Source of the DNA: Azolla caroliniana
Lineage: Eukaryota; Polypodiophyta
Assembly: GCA_043228905.1 (NCBI GenBank)
Contig: JBHGNT010000018.1
Span: 3,472,001 to 3,536,000 of the forward strand
Length of the DNA stretch: 64,000 bases
Direction of reading: 5' to 3'
Shown: positions 22,885 through 33,777 of the stretch, in pieces
How positions within the stretch are numbered: position 1 is the first letter of the stretch
Layout: every line of letters starts with the position of its first letter
The notes under the pieces: model-generated
What the model was told of the DNA's origin: nothing
What the model saw: only the letters and a program-made list of their open reading frames with translations
Databases searched by the model: none
Made by a program: the position numbers and the translations under genes

Positions 22885-23652
22885 CTATGCATTGATGAAT
22901 TGGAAGAAATGGTTACCAAGTTTGCAAAGGAAGAATGTGTTGAAGAAGTTGCCATTGGGAATGTTGTTATTATGCTTTTGCTATATGCAGATGATGTAGT
23001 GCTTTTTGCAAATACTTTAGGAGATGCACAAAAGCAAATAAAGGCATTGGAAAAAATTTGCATGCATACTAAATTAAGTGTCAATAGCTCTAAAACAAAT
23101 ATTATGCTTGTGAAGAGCCAAAAAAGAGATAAACCATGCATTATGTACAATGATGAGCCACTTGAATGTGTGGAAAGCTTCAAATATATTGGCCTTGAAG
23201 TTCCTTCAAATCATAGATGGAATGAATGTGCTACACGCCGCTTAGAGGCGGGTAAGCGAGCATACTATGCATTTCAGAACACATGCAATCTTGGAGATAT
23301 TAAGTGTTGGGTCCTCAAGAAATATCTTTTCGACACTTTGGTGACACCAGTTCTTCTCTATGGGGTGGAAGTATGGGGCGGTAGCATCCCTAAATCTATG
23401 TGGAAAGAGTTTGAAAATGTCCAAAAACATTTTCTTACAAAGTTTCTACAAGTTAAGAAACAAACGTCGTACACCCTCCTCCTTGAGACGGGATCGCTTC
23501 CCATTGAGATCATGGCCATGGAAAGGGTTGTTGAATACATGCTTAAGGTTCAAAAAAGTCCCTCAGATCGACTTCCTAGAATTGCATGGGAAGCAAGCAA
23601 AAAGTTCCAAAAGACACATAAAAGCAAAATTTTGTGTTTTTTTTTTTTTTGA
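22885..23652 (+). mobile_element. LINE remnant, reverse transcriptase 3' half (LINE-A family)
   Basis: Open frame of 285 codons (from 22795). The non-LTR RT active site 'LLLYADDVVLFAN' (YADD at 22984-22995) is followed by the thumb region ('LSVNSSKTNIMLVKS', 'SFKYIGLEVPSNHRW') and C-terminal blocks. Endonuclease and upstream RT are missing. The end runs into a T tract at about 23638-23650. The YADD is intact but the element is truncated and cannot move alone. A second copy lies at 56640-57720. Confidence 0.88.
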
Positions 23653-24150
23653 TAAAAAATATGCTCCATTGGTATTAAAATTAACAATGTCAAAGGCAAT
23701 GTACAAATTGTACATAATAGTTTCCACTCCATAATATATATCATCAAGAAAAGGACTAACTATCAACGATGGCATTTGGCAAGACTCAGCCTTTGCCAAC
23801 ACCACCTTAGCTACAACAAGTTAGGATTCCATGAGACCATATACGTAGTACGAAGTATCTAAAACCCATCTTCAATTGGCCCTTGTTATGACCTCTAAAA
23901 ACCTTTCATGTTGCAACCAACATTGGCTGAATGTGATTCTGCATATATATTAAAGCTCTTCGCTCCATCCATACTCAACATGTAACCAAATTCTTGTTGC
24001 TTGAGATAAAACATGATGGGCCGCCTTGGATAGCGCGCATCTATCATCTCCCATATCGAAATGAGCATGTCCTTTATCTCCACTAACATTGAAAATATAC
24101 TTGTAATGAATCTCCCTATAAAACAAGATTATCTACATCCTCCTTACCTC
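23653..24150. other. Non-coding segment after the LINE
   Basis: AT-rich DNA with no ORF I trust and no recognised repeat. It separates the LINE from the degenerate tandem array. Confidence 0.4.
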
Positions 24151-25017
24151 AAAAAGAAAATATGCTTCGATCCCCCACCATCTTCGCTCAATCCTTATCA
24201 CAAAACATAACTCTACTTCAGTCGGTTAGCATCAACCATCTCGCCGCTTACCACCAAAGTCCTATAAAAATAACAAAAAAAAGAGTCTCGTGTGTTTCTC
24301 ATCCCCTCAAGATCTACTTCGGCCACCCCCCACCATCATCACTCATAAAAACAAACAAATTGCTTCATTCAGTCCACATCAACCATCTCGCCAATTACCA
24401 ACAAAGTCCTGTACCAATAACAACCAAATAAGTGAAAATTATTTCCTCATCCCCTCATGATCTTCTTCAACCCTCACACCATCATCACTCATCCTCCCAT
24501 CATGACAAATATGCATCAAACCCCATCACCATCATCCCTCAATCTATGATAACCATAACTTCTTCTTAACTCGGCCCACATCTGAAGTGCATCTCGTTGA
24601 CCCACTTGCCAAAATAATCTGCTTCAGCCCCCACACCAACATCACTCACCCTGATCACAAAAAACAAAAAATCAGCTTCAACATGTCCACTTCCACCATC
24701 TCACTATCTCCAATTAACTCAGGATTCCTGCCTCTTGCCGCTAAAATCCACCAATGTCCTGTCCAAATAACAACAAAGTAAGTGGAAAATGTTTTCCTCA
24801 TCCTCTCGTGATCCACTTCAGCCCTCACACCATCACCACTCATCCTCTCGCCATGCCACTTATGCTTCAAACCCCATCACCATCATCCCTCAACCTATGA
24901 GAACCATAACATCTTCTTGACTCAGCCCACATATGTAGTATCTCGCTAACCCTCTTGCCCTGCCGCCGAATACCGAGAAAATCTTGTACTAACAGCCACC
25001 TTCTCATAATAAACGAC
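24150..25017. repeat. Degenerate tandem array, left part
   Basis: Variants of 'ccccacaccaacatcactca' recur near 24160, 24325, 24460, 24620 and 24820, with linked blocks such as 'ccaccatctcactatctcca' and 'accaacaaagtcctgtac'. The same array resumes at 36878, so Gyp-C was inserted into it. Confidence 0.75.
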
Positions 25018-25035
25018 TACATATGCCACAGAGGA

Positions 25036-25106
25036 AGGTAGGGATTGAACCCAAGACCTCATGGTCTCTATTTCTATTGGGCAAACCTTACCACTTGAGC
25101 TACATA
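25036..25106 (-). other. tRNA-like segment in the Gyp-C 5' LTR
   Basis: On the minus strand 'gtagctcaagtggtaag' (box A) is followed about 35 bp later by 'cttgggttcaatccc' (box B with a four-pair T-stem). This closely resembles a tRNA-derived SINE head. It has no complete acceptor stem and is not called a tRNA. The 3' LTR keeps only the box-B part. Confidence 0.55.
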
Positions 25107-25273
25107 TGCATCCTTGTATTTAATTCAACTTCATATAGTGTAGATTGAACATTGGAAGTTCCTAGCTTACATGCATTCTCATTCTCTAGCTCGCATGCAT
25201 CCTCACGCATTCTCTATTGCGTGCATCCTCATGCACTCTATTTCTAGCTGGCTTACATAGCCCTACCCTCTTG

Positions 25274-25316
25274 TATAAATACTCATGTGCACCTTGATTC
25301 TAATCAATGTGTACAA
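25274..25316 (+). promoter_or_regulatory. Gyp-C 5' LTR promoter: TATA box and predicted RNA start
   Basis: 'tataaat' at 25274-25280. About 31 bp further is 'caatgtgtacaa' (25305-25316). In the 3' LTR this reads 'caaggtgtacaa' (36768-36779), the reverse complement of the sequence just after the 5' LTR. A palindrome ('gtgcaccttgatt' with 'aatcaaggtgtac') spans the predicted start. Confidence 0.65.
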
Positions 25317-25416
25317 CACAAGTTACGGATTCTATAAGTTGAGTTCTTGTTCTTTTCCTCTCTCTTGTTCTCCAATCTTATCTTCATTCTACTCTATTAT
25401 ACTTGTCTGTGACCGT

Positions 25417-25428
25417 TTGTACACCTTG
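25417..25428 (+). promoter_or_regulatory. Candidate self-primer binding site of Gyp-C
   Basis: 'ttgtacaccttg' lies immediately after the LTR where a tRNA-binding site (TGG...) would be expected. It pairs perfectly over 12 nt with the predicted transcript start as written in the 3' LTR. See the finding on self-priming. Confidence 0.6.
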
Positions 25429-25442
25429 CTTTTCTTTCTACC

Positions 25443-26330
25443 ATGTCCGGCTCCGTCGACAACCTAAACCAAATCATGGCAGCCTCGCAACAACTTCAAC
25501 TGGAGAATGAAATCCTTCGGGAATCATTACGAGAGTTGCAATCCGGCACTTCAAGAAATCCACTAGCCGTCGAGTCACAACCACCATCGACACCTAGCCC
25601 GACCATGTCCTCTTCTCATTCATATGTCCTCAAACCAACCATCAGCCTACCCGACAAATTCAATGGCACGAGGGTGTATCTTCGCGGATTCATCAACCAA
25701 ATTCGGCTTATCATCCGATTATAGCCCCAACGGTATGCTAGCGACTTTTCTCGGGTTGGGCTTGTCGGCACGCTTCTCTCTGGGCCGGTGCAAGCGTGGT
25801 TTGCACCCTTGATCGAGACCTCATCCCCTCTCTTGGAGGACTTCACCGCTTTCATGGAGGAGCTCGAAGCGACATTTGGCGAGACAAATCGGCAACGAAC
25901 AACATTCACAAAGCTTTATTCTGTCCAACAAGGTTCACGTCCTGCCTCTATCTACACCTCAGAGTTCCGCCAGATTGCCTGCGATTTAGTTGGGATGACC
26001 AAGCCCTATGCGACCATTTCCATCGTGGTCTCCGAAATGACATCAAGACTATTCTCTTAAACTTCTCGAAGCCCACATCGTTGTCTCAGGTAATCTCCCA
26101 AGCTGTCCAGTGTGACAATCGTCTTTTCGAACTTCGTCAAGAAGAACGGGGGACTCGCGGGTCTCAGGCTTCTTCTCGGAATGCAGCAATCACCAAGCCC
26201 TACTTGTCGCCCACGCCAACCTTACCATCAGCCAGTGAAAACCATACCACAATGGAGGTCGATTCCCATACCCCGATGGAGATTGACCATGCTCAGTTCT
26301 AACCACTAACTGAAGCCCAACGCCAACATC
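25443..26330 (+). pseudogene. Gyp-C gag
   Basis: Begins ATG at 25443 ('QLQLENEILRESLRELQSG'), a CAG-to-TAG type stop at 25722-25724, then 'VGLVGTLLSGPVQAWFAPL', 'FMEELEATFGETNRQR' and a frameshift near 26000. Related to the gag of the mini-gypsy inserted in Cop-1. Confidence 0.85.
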
Positions 26331-27212
26331 GTTGGGACAATGGACTCTGTCTCTATTGTGGCAACCCCGGCCATGTCATTCGCCATTGCCCTGTGCGAGG
26401 CCCTCGAAACCAATTCCATCGTGCACATCTTGCGGAGGTTCCTCGACAACAGGAAAACGACCAAGTCCGGCTACAGTAGGAGCCATGCCGTTGGACGCTT
26501 CCCATTACTCACCTTCTCCATGCTCCTACAAGTCCGAACCGCCATTAGGAGGGTTTTCTTTGCAAGTAAGTCTTTTTTTTTGTTCAACTTCAATACATTC
26601 TCATGCCTTGCTTGACTCTAGAGCATCTACTTGCTTTATCGATAAATCGTTTGTATGCACACATAATATCCCCACCGTCTGCACATCACAAACCATATCC
26701 GTTGAGACGATCGACGATCGGGTTCTCTCATCGGGGGCGGTTACAGAAACCACTATCCCGTTGGTACTTCAAATCGGGGCACACCAGGAGGAATTGACGT
26801 TCTACCTTATCGTGGCCCCCCCACATCCGATTGTGTTGGGGCTATCTTGGTTGGAGACACACAATCCGACAGTGGATTGGTGTAGCCGCTCCATCACTTT
26901 TCCAACAACGCCAATTCTTGCTCGATCACGACACTCTCTTGATTCTGTTGCGGTCGAGTCCGGTTTGGTCGCTACACTGGCCGTTGTGTCGGGGAACATC
27001 ACCGTTCCTGTCACCAATTTACCCATCCGATATAGCGACTTTTCCGACATCTTCGAAAAGCGGAATGTTGATCGATTACCGGCTCATCGCCCCTACGATT
27101 GCCCAATAGAACTCCAAGCTGGCGAGCATCCTCCATTCGGTCCTATCTATGGGTTATCCGAACCCGAACTTGAGGCTCTCCGCACATATTTGGCTGAGAA
27201 TCTCGAGAAGGG
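26331..27212 (+). pseudogene. Gyp-C zinc knuckle, protease and RT start
   Basis: 'CLYCGNPGHVIRHC' is a CX2CX4HX4C knuckle. After a frameshift the protease reads 'HALLDSRASTCFID': the usual DSG is DSR, so it should be inactive. RT begins with 'LPAHRPYDCPIELQAGEHPP' and is cut by Cop-1 at 'ENLEKGF'. Confidence 0.85.
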
Positions 27213-27853
27213 CTTCATGTTGGGATTACGGTCCCTTCGGATGGGATGGTCGGATGTCAGAGATGAATGCCGACGAGCCCGGTTTCGGTTTCGGAACCGG
27301 ATGATGGAGACCCCGGCTTCGGAGCCGGATGACGAATGTACCCGGAGAGAGATCCGGATGCGGGGACATATCTGTGAATATGTTTGCCAAGGGCCCTTGA
27401 GGCTATAGTTGTAAATAGCCCCAAAGTCATATGTGTATAAATATGACTTAGGGCAAATAGTTTTTAAGTTGCTACTCATTTTTCTGTTTTTTCACAAAAG
27501 AGGAGTGAAGAGAGAGCAGCCGTGAGAGAGAGAGAGATAGAGCGTGAGAGAGGAAGAGGTCGACGCCTCTGTGTAATACCGCCGCCTGTGGCGAGGACAG
27601 CGAGCTCAAGGTCGTCGCCTTGCAGCTCGCCATTGTATATTTCTCTGTGCATAGTTCGTTTGGAGTCTTGTACTCCCGTGGTTTTTCCCGTCTAGGGTTT
27701 TCCACGTTAATCCCTGTGTATTCGTGTTCTTTCTCTGTGGTTCCTATTTTCTGCTGCATTGATTCGTGCTTACTCGGTTGTGGCCGAGTGGTGAAGGTTA
27801 ATCGGAGCGTCGATTACTCAACAAATTGGTATCAGAGCGAGTTGCTGCAGAAA

Positions 27854-30833
27854 ATGGAAGGCGGCGGCAGCGGGCAGCCGGGGATGATGGTGCTGAATGC
27901 GCAGAATTACGCCGACTGGAAGATCAAGATGGAGGATCTTCTGATTGTTCGGGACCTGTACGAACTGATTGACAGGTCGGAAATACCGAAGGGGGTACTT
28001 GAGTCGGAATGGAGGCTTCTGAACCGGAAAGTCGTTGCAACCATTCGGCAATACGTAGACGTGAGCGTTCTACAACATGTGGCGAACGACACCAACGCAT
28101 ATGAGATGTGGCGGAAGCTGTCGGGCCTCTATGAGAGGAAGAATGCGTTGAACCGGACCTCCCTGATGAGGAAGATAGTGAACCTCAAGTACCGGGACGG
28201 CGAGAGTATGGTGGAACACGTAAGCACGTTCATGGGATTCGTGAATCAGCTTGCGGCGATCAAGTTCCCGTTGGAGGATGCAATGCAAGCCATCATTCTG
28301 ATGTGTACATTGCCGGAAAGCTGGGAGAACTTGGTGGTGACTCTCAGCACCTCCTGCACCGAAGATAACTTGTCCCTACAAACGGTAAAGACAAGTATTT
28401 TGAACGAAGAAGCGCGTCGGAGAGATAAAGAACCGGCCTCCGACTCGAAGGCGCTGCTTACCGAATCGGAACGGGGAAGACAATGGAACCGGAGTCCGCA
28501 AAGACGGGAGAAGTCGGGGACCCGGTCGCAGTCAAGAGGAAGACCCACATGCTTCCACTGTGGGAAGCCGGGGCACTTCCGGAAGAATTGTCGGCACTAC
28601 CGAAAGGACAACGGAGCCGACGACACCGATTCGAAGAAGTCTTCGGAACGAAACGGTGCATACCGGGGAGCCACGGACCGGAGAGGTCCGGATCGGCGAG
28701 GGCAGGACCGGAAAGGAACGACGGCACTCGCGGCAAGTGAGGAAGAAATCATGCTCATCACCGAAGAAGGTGAACTAAACATTGCCGGCGATGAGACGAC
28801 CTGGGTGGTCGATTCCGGAGCATCGTTCCACCTGACCCCAGAAAGAAGATACTTCTCATCCTACACAGCCGGTGAGCATGGTTGTGTTCGGATGGGAAAT
28901 GAAGGTACGTGCCGGATTGCCGGCATAGGAGACGTGTGGTTGACAACCCCGACCAGATGCAAAATGCTGCTGAAGGATGTCTGACACGTTCCGGAGGTTC
29001 GATTGAACCTGATTTCGGCCGGGAGGCTAGACGATGAAGGCTACACAGGTAGCATCCGGAACGGCGTAATGAAGTTCAGCAAGGGAAGCCTGATAGTGGC
29101 TCGGGCCCGGAAAGTCAACACACTGTACCTTATGAATGCCTGGTTGTGTCCGGAAGAGTTGAACGTGGCAGCCGACACTGCCGGTGAGCTGTGGCACAAG
29201 AGACTGTGCCACATGAGTGAGAAGGGGATGAAGAGGCTTGCAGAAGACAACCTTATTCCAGTGAAGCATGTGCACCTGGAGAAGTGCACCGATTGCCTGG
29301 CCGGTAAGCAGAACCGAACCTCCTTCCACTCAAGGCCACCGACGAGACGTAGCGCACCATTGGAGTTGGTGCACACTGATGTGTGTCAGGTAGAAACGAA
29401 GTCACATGGCGGAGCCCAGTACTTCGTAACATTCATTGATGATCACAGCCGGAAGCTGTGGACGGCACCGTTGAAGACAAAGGACCAAGTGTTGTGCGTC
29501 TTCAAAGAACTTCACGCGAGAGTGGAAAGGGAATCCGGCAAGAAGCTGAAAGCGATACGAGCGGATAACGGAGGAGAATACCGGGGGCAGTTCGCGGAGT
29601 ACTGTCGCTCGAAGGGAATCCGGCTCGAGTTTACTGTGCCGAAGACGCCGGAACTGAACGGGTTGGCCGAGAGGATGAACCGGACCATAATGGAGAGGGT
29701 CCGGAGTATGCTGGCGCATGCGAAATTACCCAAGGGGTTTTGGGCTGAGGCGATGTCGACGGCGACATACGTGATAAATAGATCACCCTCAGTACCTTTG
29801 GACGGAGACACGCCGCAGAGAGTGTGGACCGGTAGGGAAGTATCCTACCGGCATCTGAAGGTGTTCGGGTGTCTCGCATATGTGCATGTGGCTAAGGACC
29901 GGAGAGGAAAGCTAGATCCAAAGACCCGGCCATGCATATTCCTCGGTTACGGCGATGACGAGTTCGGCTACCGAGTATGGGACCCGGTCGACAAGAAGAT
30001 ATTCCGGAGTCGTGATATCATCTTCATGGAGAACAAGACACTTGCCGACTGGGAGTCGGAGAAGAAGATGAAGAGCTCCAAGTCGACCGGTGAGGATCAA
30101 CTCTACGAGGAGCAGTCCCGACCGGCAAGGGACCGGTTAGCACTCGAGGATCCGGCCGAAGACGGTGAAGAAACAGAACCAGCCGAAGAAGATGAAAATG
30201 ATACCGGAACCGGCCCCGATCCCGAAATGGATTCGGATGAAGAAGAATCGGAAGAACCGGTTACCGAAGCTCCGGAACGGAGATATCCTCTAAGAGAGAG
30301 AAGGGCCCCCCGGAGATTTCCGGAACCAGAGCACGTGCTGCTAACCGACGAAGGGGAGCCGGAGAGCTTTGAAGAAGCAAAGCATGACACCCAGAGCCGC
30401 AGGTGGTTGAGTGCCATGCAGGACGAGATGGATTCCCTGCATGAGAACCACACATATGAACTTGTGGAGTTGCCGAAAGGAAAGCGGGCACTTCGAAACA
30501 AGTGGGTGTTCAAGCTGAAACCGGGAGATGCCGGAAACCCCCCGAGATACAAAGCCAGGATTGTGGTGAAGGGGTTTCAGCAGAAGAAGGGCGTCGACTT
30601 CGACGAGATATTTGCCCCGGTAGTGAAGATGACCTCCATCCGGACGGTGCTGAGCATAGCGGCAAGCATGAACCTCGAGGTAGAACAGATGGACGTGAAG
30701 ACGGCATTCCTTCACGGTGACCTCGAAGAAGAGATCTACATGCAGCAACCGGAAGGATTCGAGAAGAAAGGGAAGGAGCACCTGGTATGCCGGTTGAAGA
30801 AGAGCCTTTACGGACTGAAGCAGGCTCCCCGGC
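27854..30833 (+). pseudogene. Cop-1 polyprotein, gag to mid-RT, one internal stop
   Basis: Starts at ATG 27854. Gag ('LNAQNYADWKIKMEDLL'), zinc knuckle 'CFHCGKPGHFRKNC' (from about residue 233), protease 'VVDSGASFHLT' (Asp about 320), integrase zinc finger ('[17 protein letters not shown]'), catalytic blocks '[12 protein letters not shown]' and '[12 protein letters not shown]', then RT to 'LYGLKQAPR'. The only lesion is TGA at 28982-28984 inside '[14 protein letters not shown]', most simply CGA to TGA. The frame stays open on both sides. The insertion at 30834 splits RT. Confidence 0.93.
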
Positions 30834-31165
30834 TGTCACGGATCATAAACTCAAGAGACAACCAAGAAGATAACCAAATGGACAAGAAAGAAGATAGTAC
30901 TAAAGGAAAGACTCCATAACTGGTGTTGTTCACCTTGAATTCCTTCAAGGTGAACTCCTCTATTTATACTACATGGCATGCACACTTGTTGCACGCATGT
31001 GAATCTACAATAGAGCATGTAGGTATGCATGCATGTGCCAAGTGTAAATACTACAAGGGAGCAACTATGCACATGATGCTAGCAAAATAATAAGGACCAA
31101 TTACATACATAACTAGTACTAGATATCTTGGTTAACTCATAATAGTAGATTATAACATGGTCGTG

Positions 31166-31654
31166 TCAAGAGTTCGAATCTTGACATCGATCCGTCTCTC
31201 CAAATGTGGCCTCTAACTCGGCGAGGAAGGCGGGAAAGTCCTCCAATAAAGGTGATGAGGTTTCTACCAATGGTGCAAACCAAGCTTGGGCCGGACCGGA
31301 GAGAAGGGTGCCCACAAGACCGACTTGTCGAAGACCATCTCCATAACGTTGAGGTTGTAGCCGAATGATAAGTCGAACTTGGTTGATGAACCCTCGGAAA
31401 CGCGACCTCGTTCCATCAAATTTTTCTGGGAGGCTAACCTTAGGCTCAAGAAACTGTGACGAAGCTAGGCTAGATGTTGGTAGAAGATCGGGCTCTAGGC
31501 TAGGTTGTTGTGGGAGACTAGGGTTCGGGGGTTGTGAGGATAAGGAGGTACCGACTTGAAGTTCTTGTAAAGAATTTCGAAGAGCTTCATTTTCAAGTTG
31601 TAGTTGTCGTAAGGCTACCATTATTTGGCCTAACTCACTAGTTGAGTCGGACAT
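31166..31654 (-). CDS. Truncated gag of the mini-gypsy
   Basis: 162 codons starting 'MSDSTSELGQIMVALRQLQL', then 'SLPEKFDGTRSRFRGFINQ' and 'LSGPAQAWFAPLVETSSPLL', up to 'FGETDR'. There the frame runs directly into the 3' LTR and stops 6 codons later. Clearly homologous to the first half of Gyp-C gag. The Gyp-C copy has stops and this one is open. Whether the protein is made or matters for mobility is unknown. No zinc knuckle is present. Confidence 0.8.
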   Translation of the reverse strand: MSDSTSELGQIMVALRQLQLENEALRNSLQELQVGTSLSSQPPNPSLPQQPSLEPDLLPTSSLASSQFLEPKVSLPEKFDGTRSRFRGFINQVRLIIRLQPQRYGDGLRQVGLVGTLLSGPAQAWFAPLVETSSPLLEDFPAFLAELEATFGETDRCQDSNS

Positions 31655-31690
31655 AGCTATGGCTTATGAGAGGGAGAGCTATGAGGATGG

Positions 31691-31704
31691 GAAGGTGAAC
31701 AAAC
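31691..31704 (-). promoter_or_regulatory. Candidate self-primer binding site of the mini-gypsy
   Basis: Directly after the 5' LTR (minus strand) the sequence reads 'gtttgttcaccttc', not a tRNA complement. Eleven bases (ttgttcacctt) pair perfectly with the predicted RNA start 'aaggtgaacaa' (31807-31797), 32 bp after the TATA box start at 31839. Confidence 0.6.
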
Positions 31705-32062
31705 TGTCACGGATCATAAACTCAAGAGACAACCAAGAAGATAACCAAATGGACAAGAAAGAAGATAGTACTAAAGGAAAGACTCCATAACTGGTGTTGT
31801 TCACCTTGAATTCCTTCAAGGTGAACTCCTCTATTTATACTACATGGCATGCACACTTGTTGCACGCATGTGAATCTACAATAGAGCATGTAGGTATGCA
31901 TGCATGTGCCAAGTGTAAATACTACAAGGGAGCAACTATGCACATGATGCTAGCAAAATAATAAGGACCAATTACATACATAACTAGTACTAGATATCTT
32001 GGTTAACTCATAATAGTAGATTATAACATGGTCGTGTCAAGAGTTCGAATCTTGACACCGGC

Positions 32063-33156
32063 AATGGTACCGGAAGTTCGACTCTTTCATGACCGACGAA
32101 GGGTACCTCAAAACGCAGTCCGACCACTGCGTGTTTGTGAAGAAGTTCGAAGGAGGAGACTTTCTAATACTCCTCCTGTACATGGACGACATGTTGATCG
32201 TCGGACGAGACCAGGTCAAGATACGGATGCTGAAGAAGGCTCTTCACCGAACCTTCTCAATGAAGGACCTGGGTCCGGCGAGGCAAATACTAGGGATGCA
32301 CATCATCCGGGACCGGAAGAAGAAGCAGTTGTGGCTGTCACAGGAGAAGTACGTGACAAAGGTGCTTCACCGGTTCAACATGTCGGAAGCAAGACCGGTC
32401 GGGTCAACACTCCCGGCAAACTGCAAGCTGTCCAGCAAGCAGAGCCCCAAGACAAAGGCTGAGAAGGAGGACATGATGAAAGTACCATATGCCTCTGCCG
32501 TCGGGAGCTTGATGTACGCAATGGTGTGTACCCGACCAGACATCGGATATGCAGTCGGAGTGGTGAGCCGGTACATGAGCAATCCCGGCAAAGAGCATTG
32601 GAACGCGGCCAAGTGGATACTCCGATACCTGAAGGGCACGGCAAACGTGTGCCTCCGATTCGGCTCCGGTAAGCCCGAACTCGACGGCTTCACCGATTCG
32701 GATATATCGGCTGATGCAGATACCAGCCGGTCCACATCAGGGTATGTGATGACGTATGCAGGGGGAGCTGTTTCATGGCAGTCGAGGCTGCAGAAGACGG
32801 TTGCGTTGTCAACCACGGAGGCAGAGTACATGGCGGCTGTTGAAGCCGGCAAGGAAATAATATGGATGAAGGACTTCATTAGAGAGCTCGGTATCCGGCA
32901 GGAGGAATACCGACTCTACTGCGACAGTCAGAGTGCAATCCACCTTGCGAAGAACGCGGCCTATCACTCCCGGACGAAGCACATCCAGCGAAGATATCAC
33001 TGGATCCGGGAAAGAATAGAAGACAAGGAGTTCGTGCTGACGAAGGTCCACACGGACGAGAACGGGTCGGATATGCTGACCAAGGTGCTCACACCCGACA
33101 AGCTGGAAGCATGCCGGAAGAGGATCGGATTGGAAAGACATCCCATGCCGAAGTGA
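32063..33156 (+). pseudogene. Cop-1 polyprotein, second part of RT and RNase H
   Basis: Resumes in the same reading frame once the mini-gypsy and one target copy are ignored: 'WYRKFDSFMTDEGYL', active site 'ILLLYMDDMLIVGRD', then copia RNase H ('DADTSRSTSGYVMTYAGG', 'VALSTTEAEYMAA', 'HIQRRYHWIRERIED'). Ends at TGA 33154-33156, ten bases before the 3' LTR. No further lesion is visible. Confidence 0.92.
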
Positions 33157-33777
33157 AGGGGGAGTCTGTTGGGATTACGGTCCCTTCGGATGGGATGGTC
33201 GGATGTCGGAGATGAATGCCGACGAGCCCGGTTTCGGTTTCGGAACCGGATGATGGAGACCCCGGCTTCGGAGCCGGATGACGAATGTACCCGGAGAGAG
33301 ATCCGGATGCGGGGACATATCTGTGAATATGTTTGCCAAGGGCCCTTGAGGCTATAGTTGTAAATAGCCCCAAAGTCATATGTGTATAAATATGACTTAG
33401 GGCAAATAGTTTTTAAGTTGCTACTCATTTTTCTGTTTTTCCACAAAAGAGGAGTGAAGAGAGAGCAGTCGTGAGAGAGAGAGAGATAGAGCGTGAGAGA
33501 GGAAGAGGTCGACGCCTCTGTGTAATACCGCCGCCTGTGGCGAGGACAGCGAGCTCAAGGTCGTCGCCTTGCAGCTCGCCATTGTATATTTCTCTGTGCA
33601 TAGTTCGTTTGGAGTCTTGTACTCCCGTGGTTTTTCCCGTCTAGGGTTTTCCACGTTAATCCCTGTGTATTCGTGTTCTTTCTCTGTGGTTCCTATTTTC
33701 TGCTGCATTGATTCGTGCTTACTCGGTTGTGGCCGAGTGGTGAAGGTTAATCGGAGCGTCGATTACTCAACACTTCA

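Larger units (their letters stand above)
30834..32057 (-). mobile_element. Mini-gypsy: 1224-bp gag-only LTR element in Cop-1
   Basis: Two LTRs of 353 bp (30834-31186 and 31705-32057) that I find identical over their whole length, and a perfect CCGGC target duplication (30829-30833, 32058-32062). Only 518 bp lie between the LTRs and encode a truncated gag. There is no protease, RT or integrase, so it must have been moved by enzymes from another element. It is the youngest insertion in the window. Confidence 0.95.
27218..33772 (+). mobile_element. Cop-1: young Ty1/copia element nested in Gyp-C
   Basis: Both LTRs are complete, 606 bp each (27218-27823, 33167-33772), and differ at only three sites, all transitions. 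They start TGTTGGG and end CAACA. The target duplication CTTCA is perfect (27213-27217, 33773-33777). The PBS 'tggtatcagagc' lies at 27826-27837 and the purine tract 'gaagggggagtc' adjoins the 3' LTR. About 5.3 kb without the mini-gypsy. Recent, but inactivated by one stop and the insertion. Confidence 0.95.

Noticed and set aside
25036-25106. Calling a tRNA gene
   Set aside because: Boxes A and B fit, but there is no paired acceptor stem and the sequence is part of an LTR.
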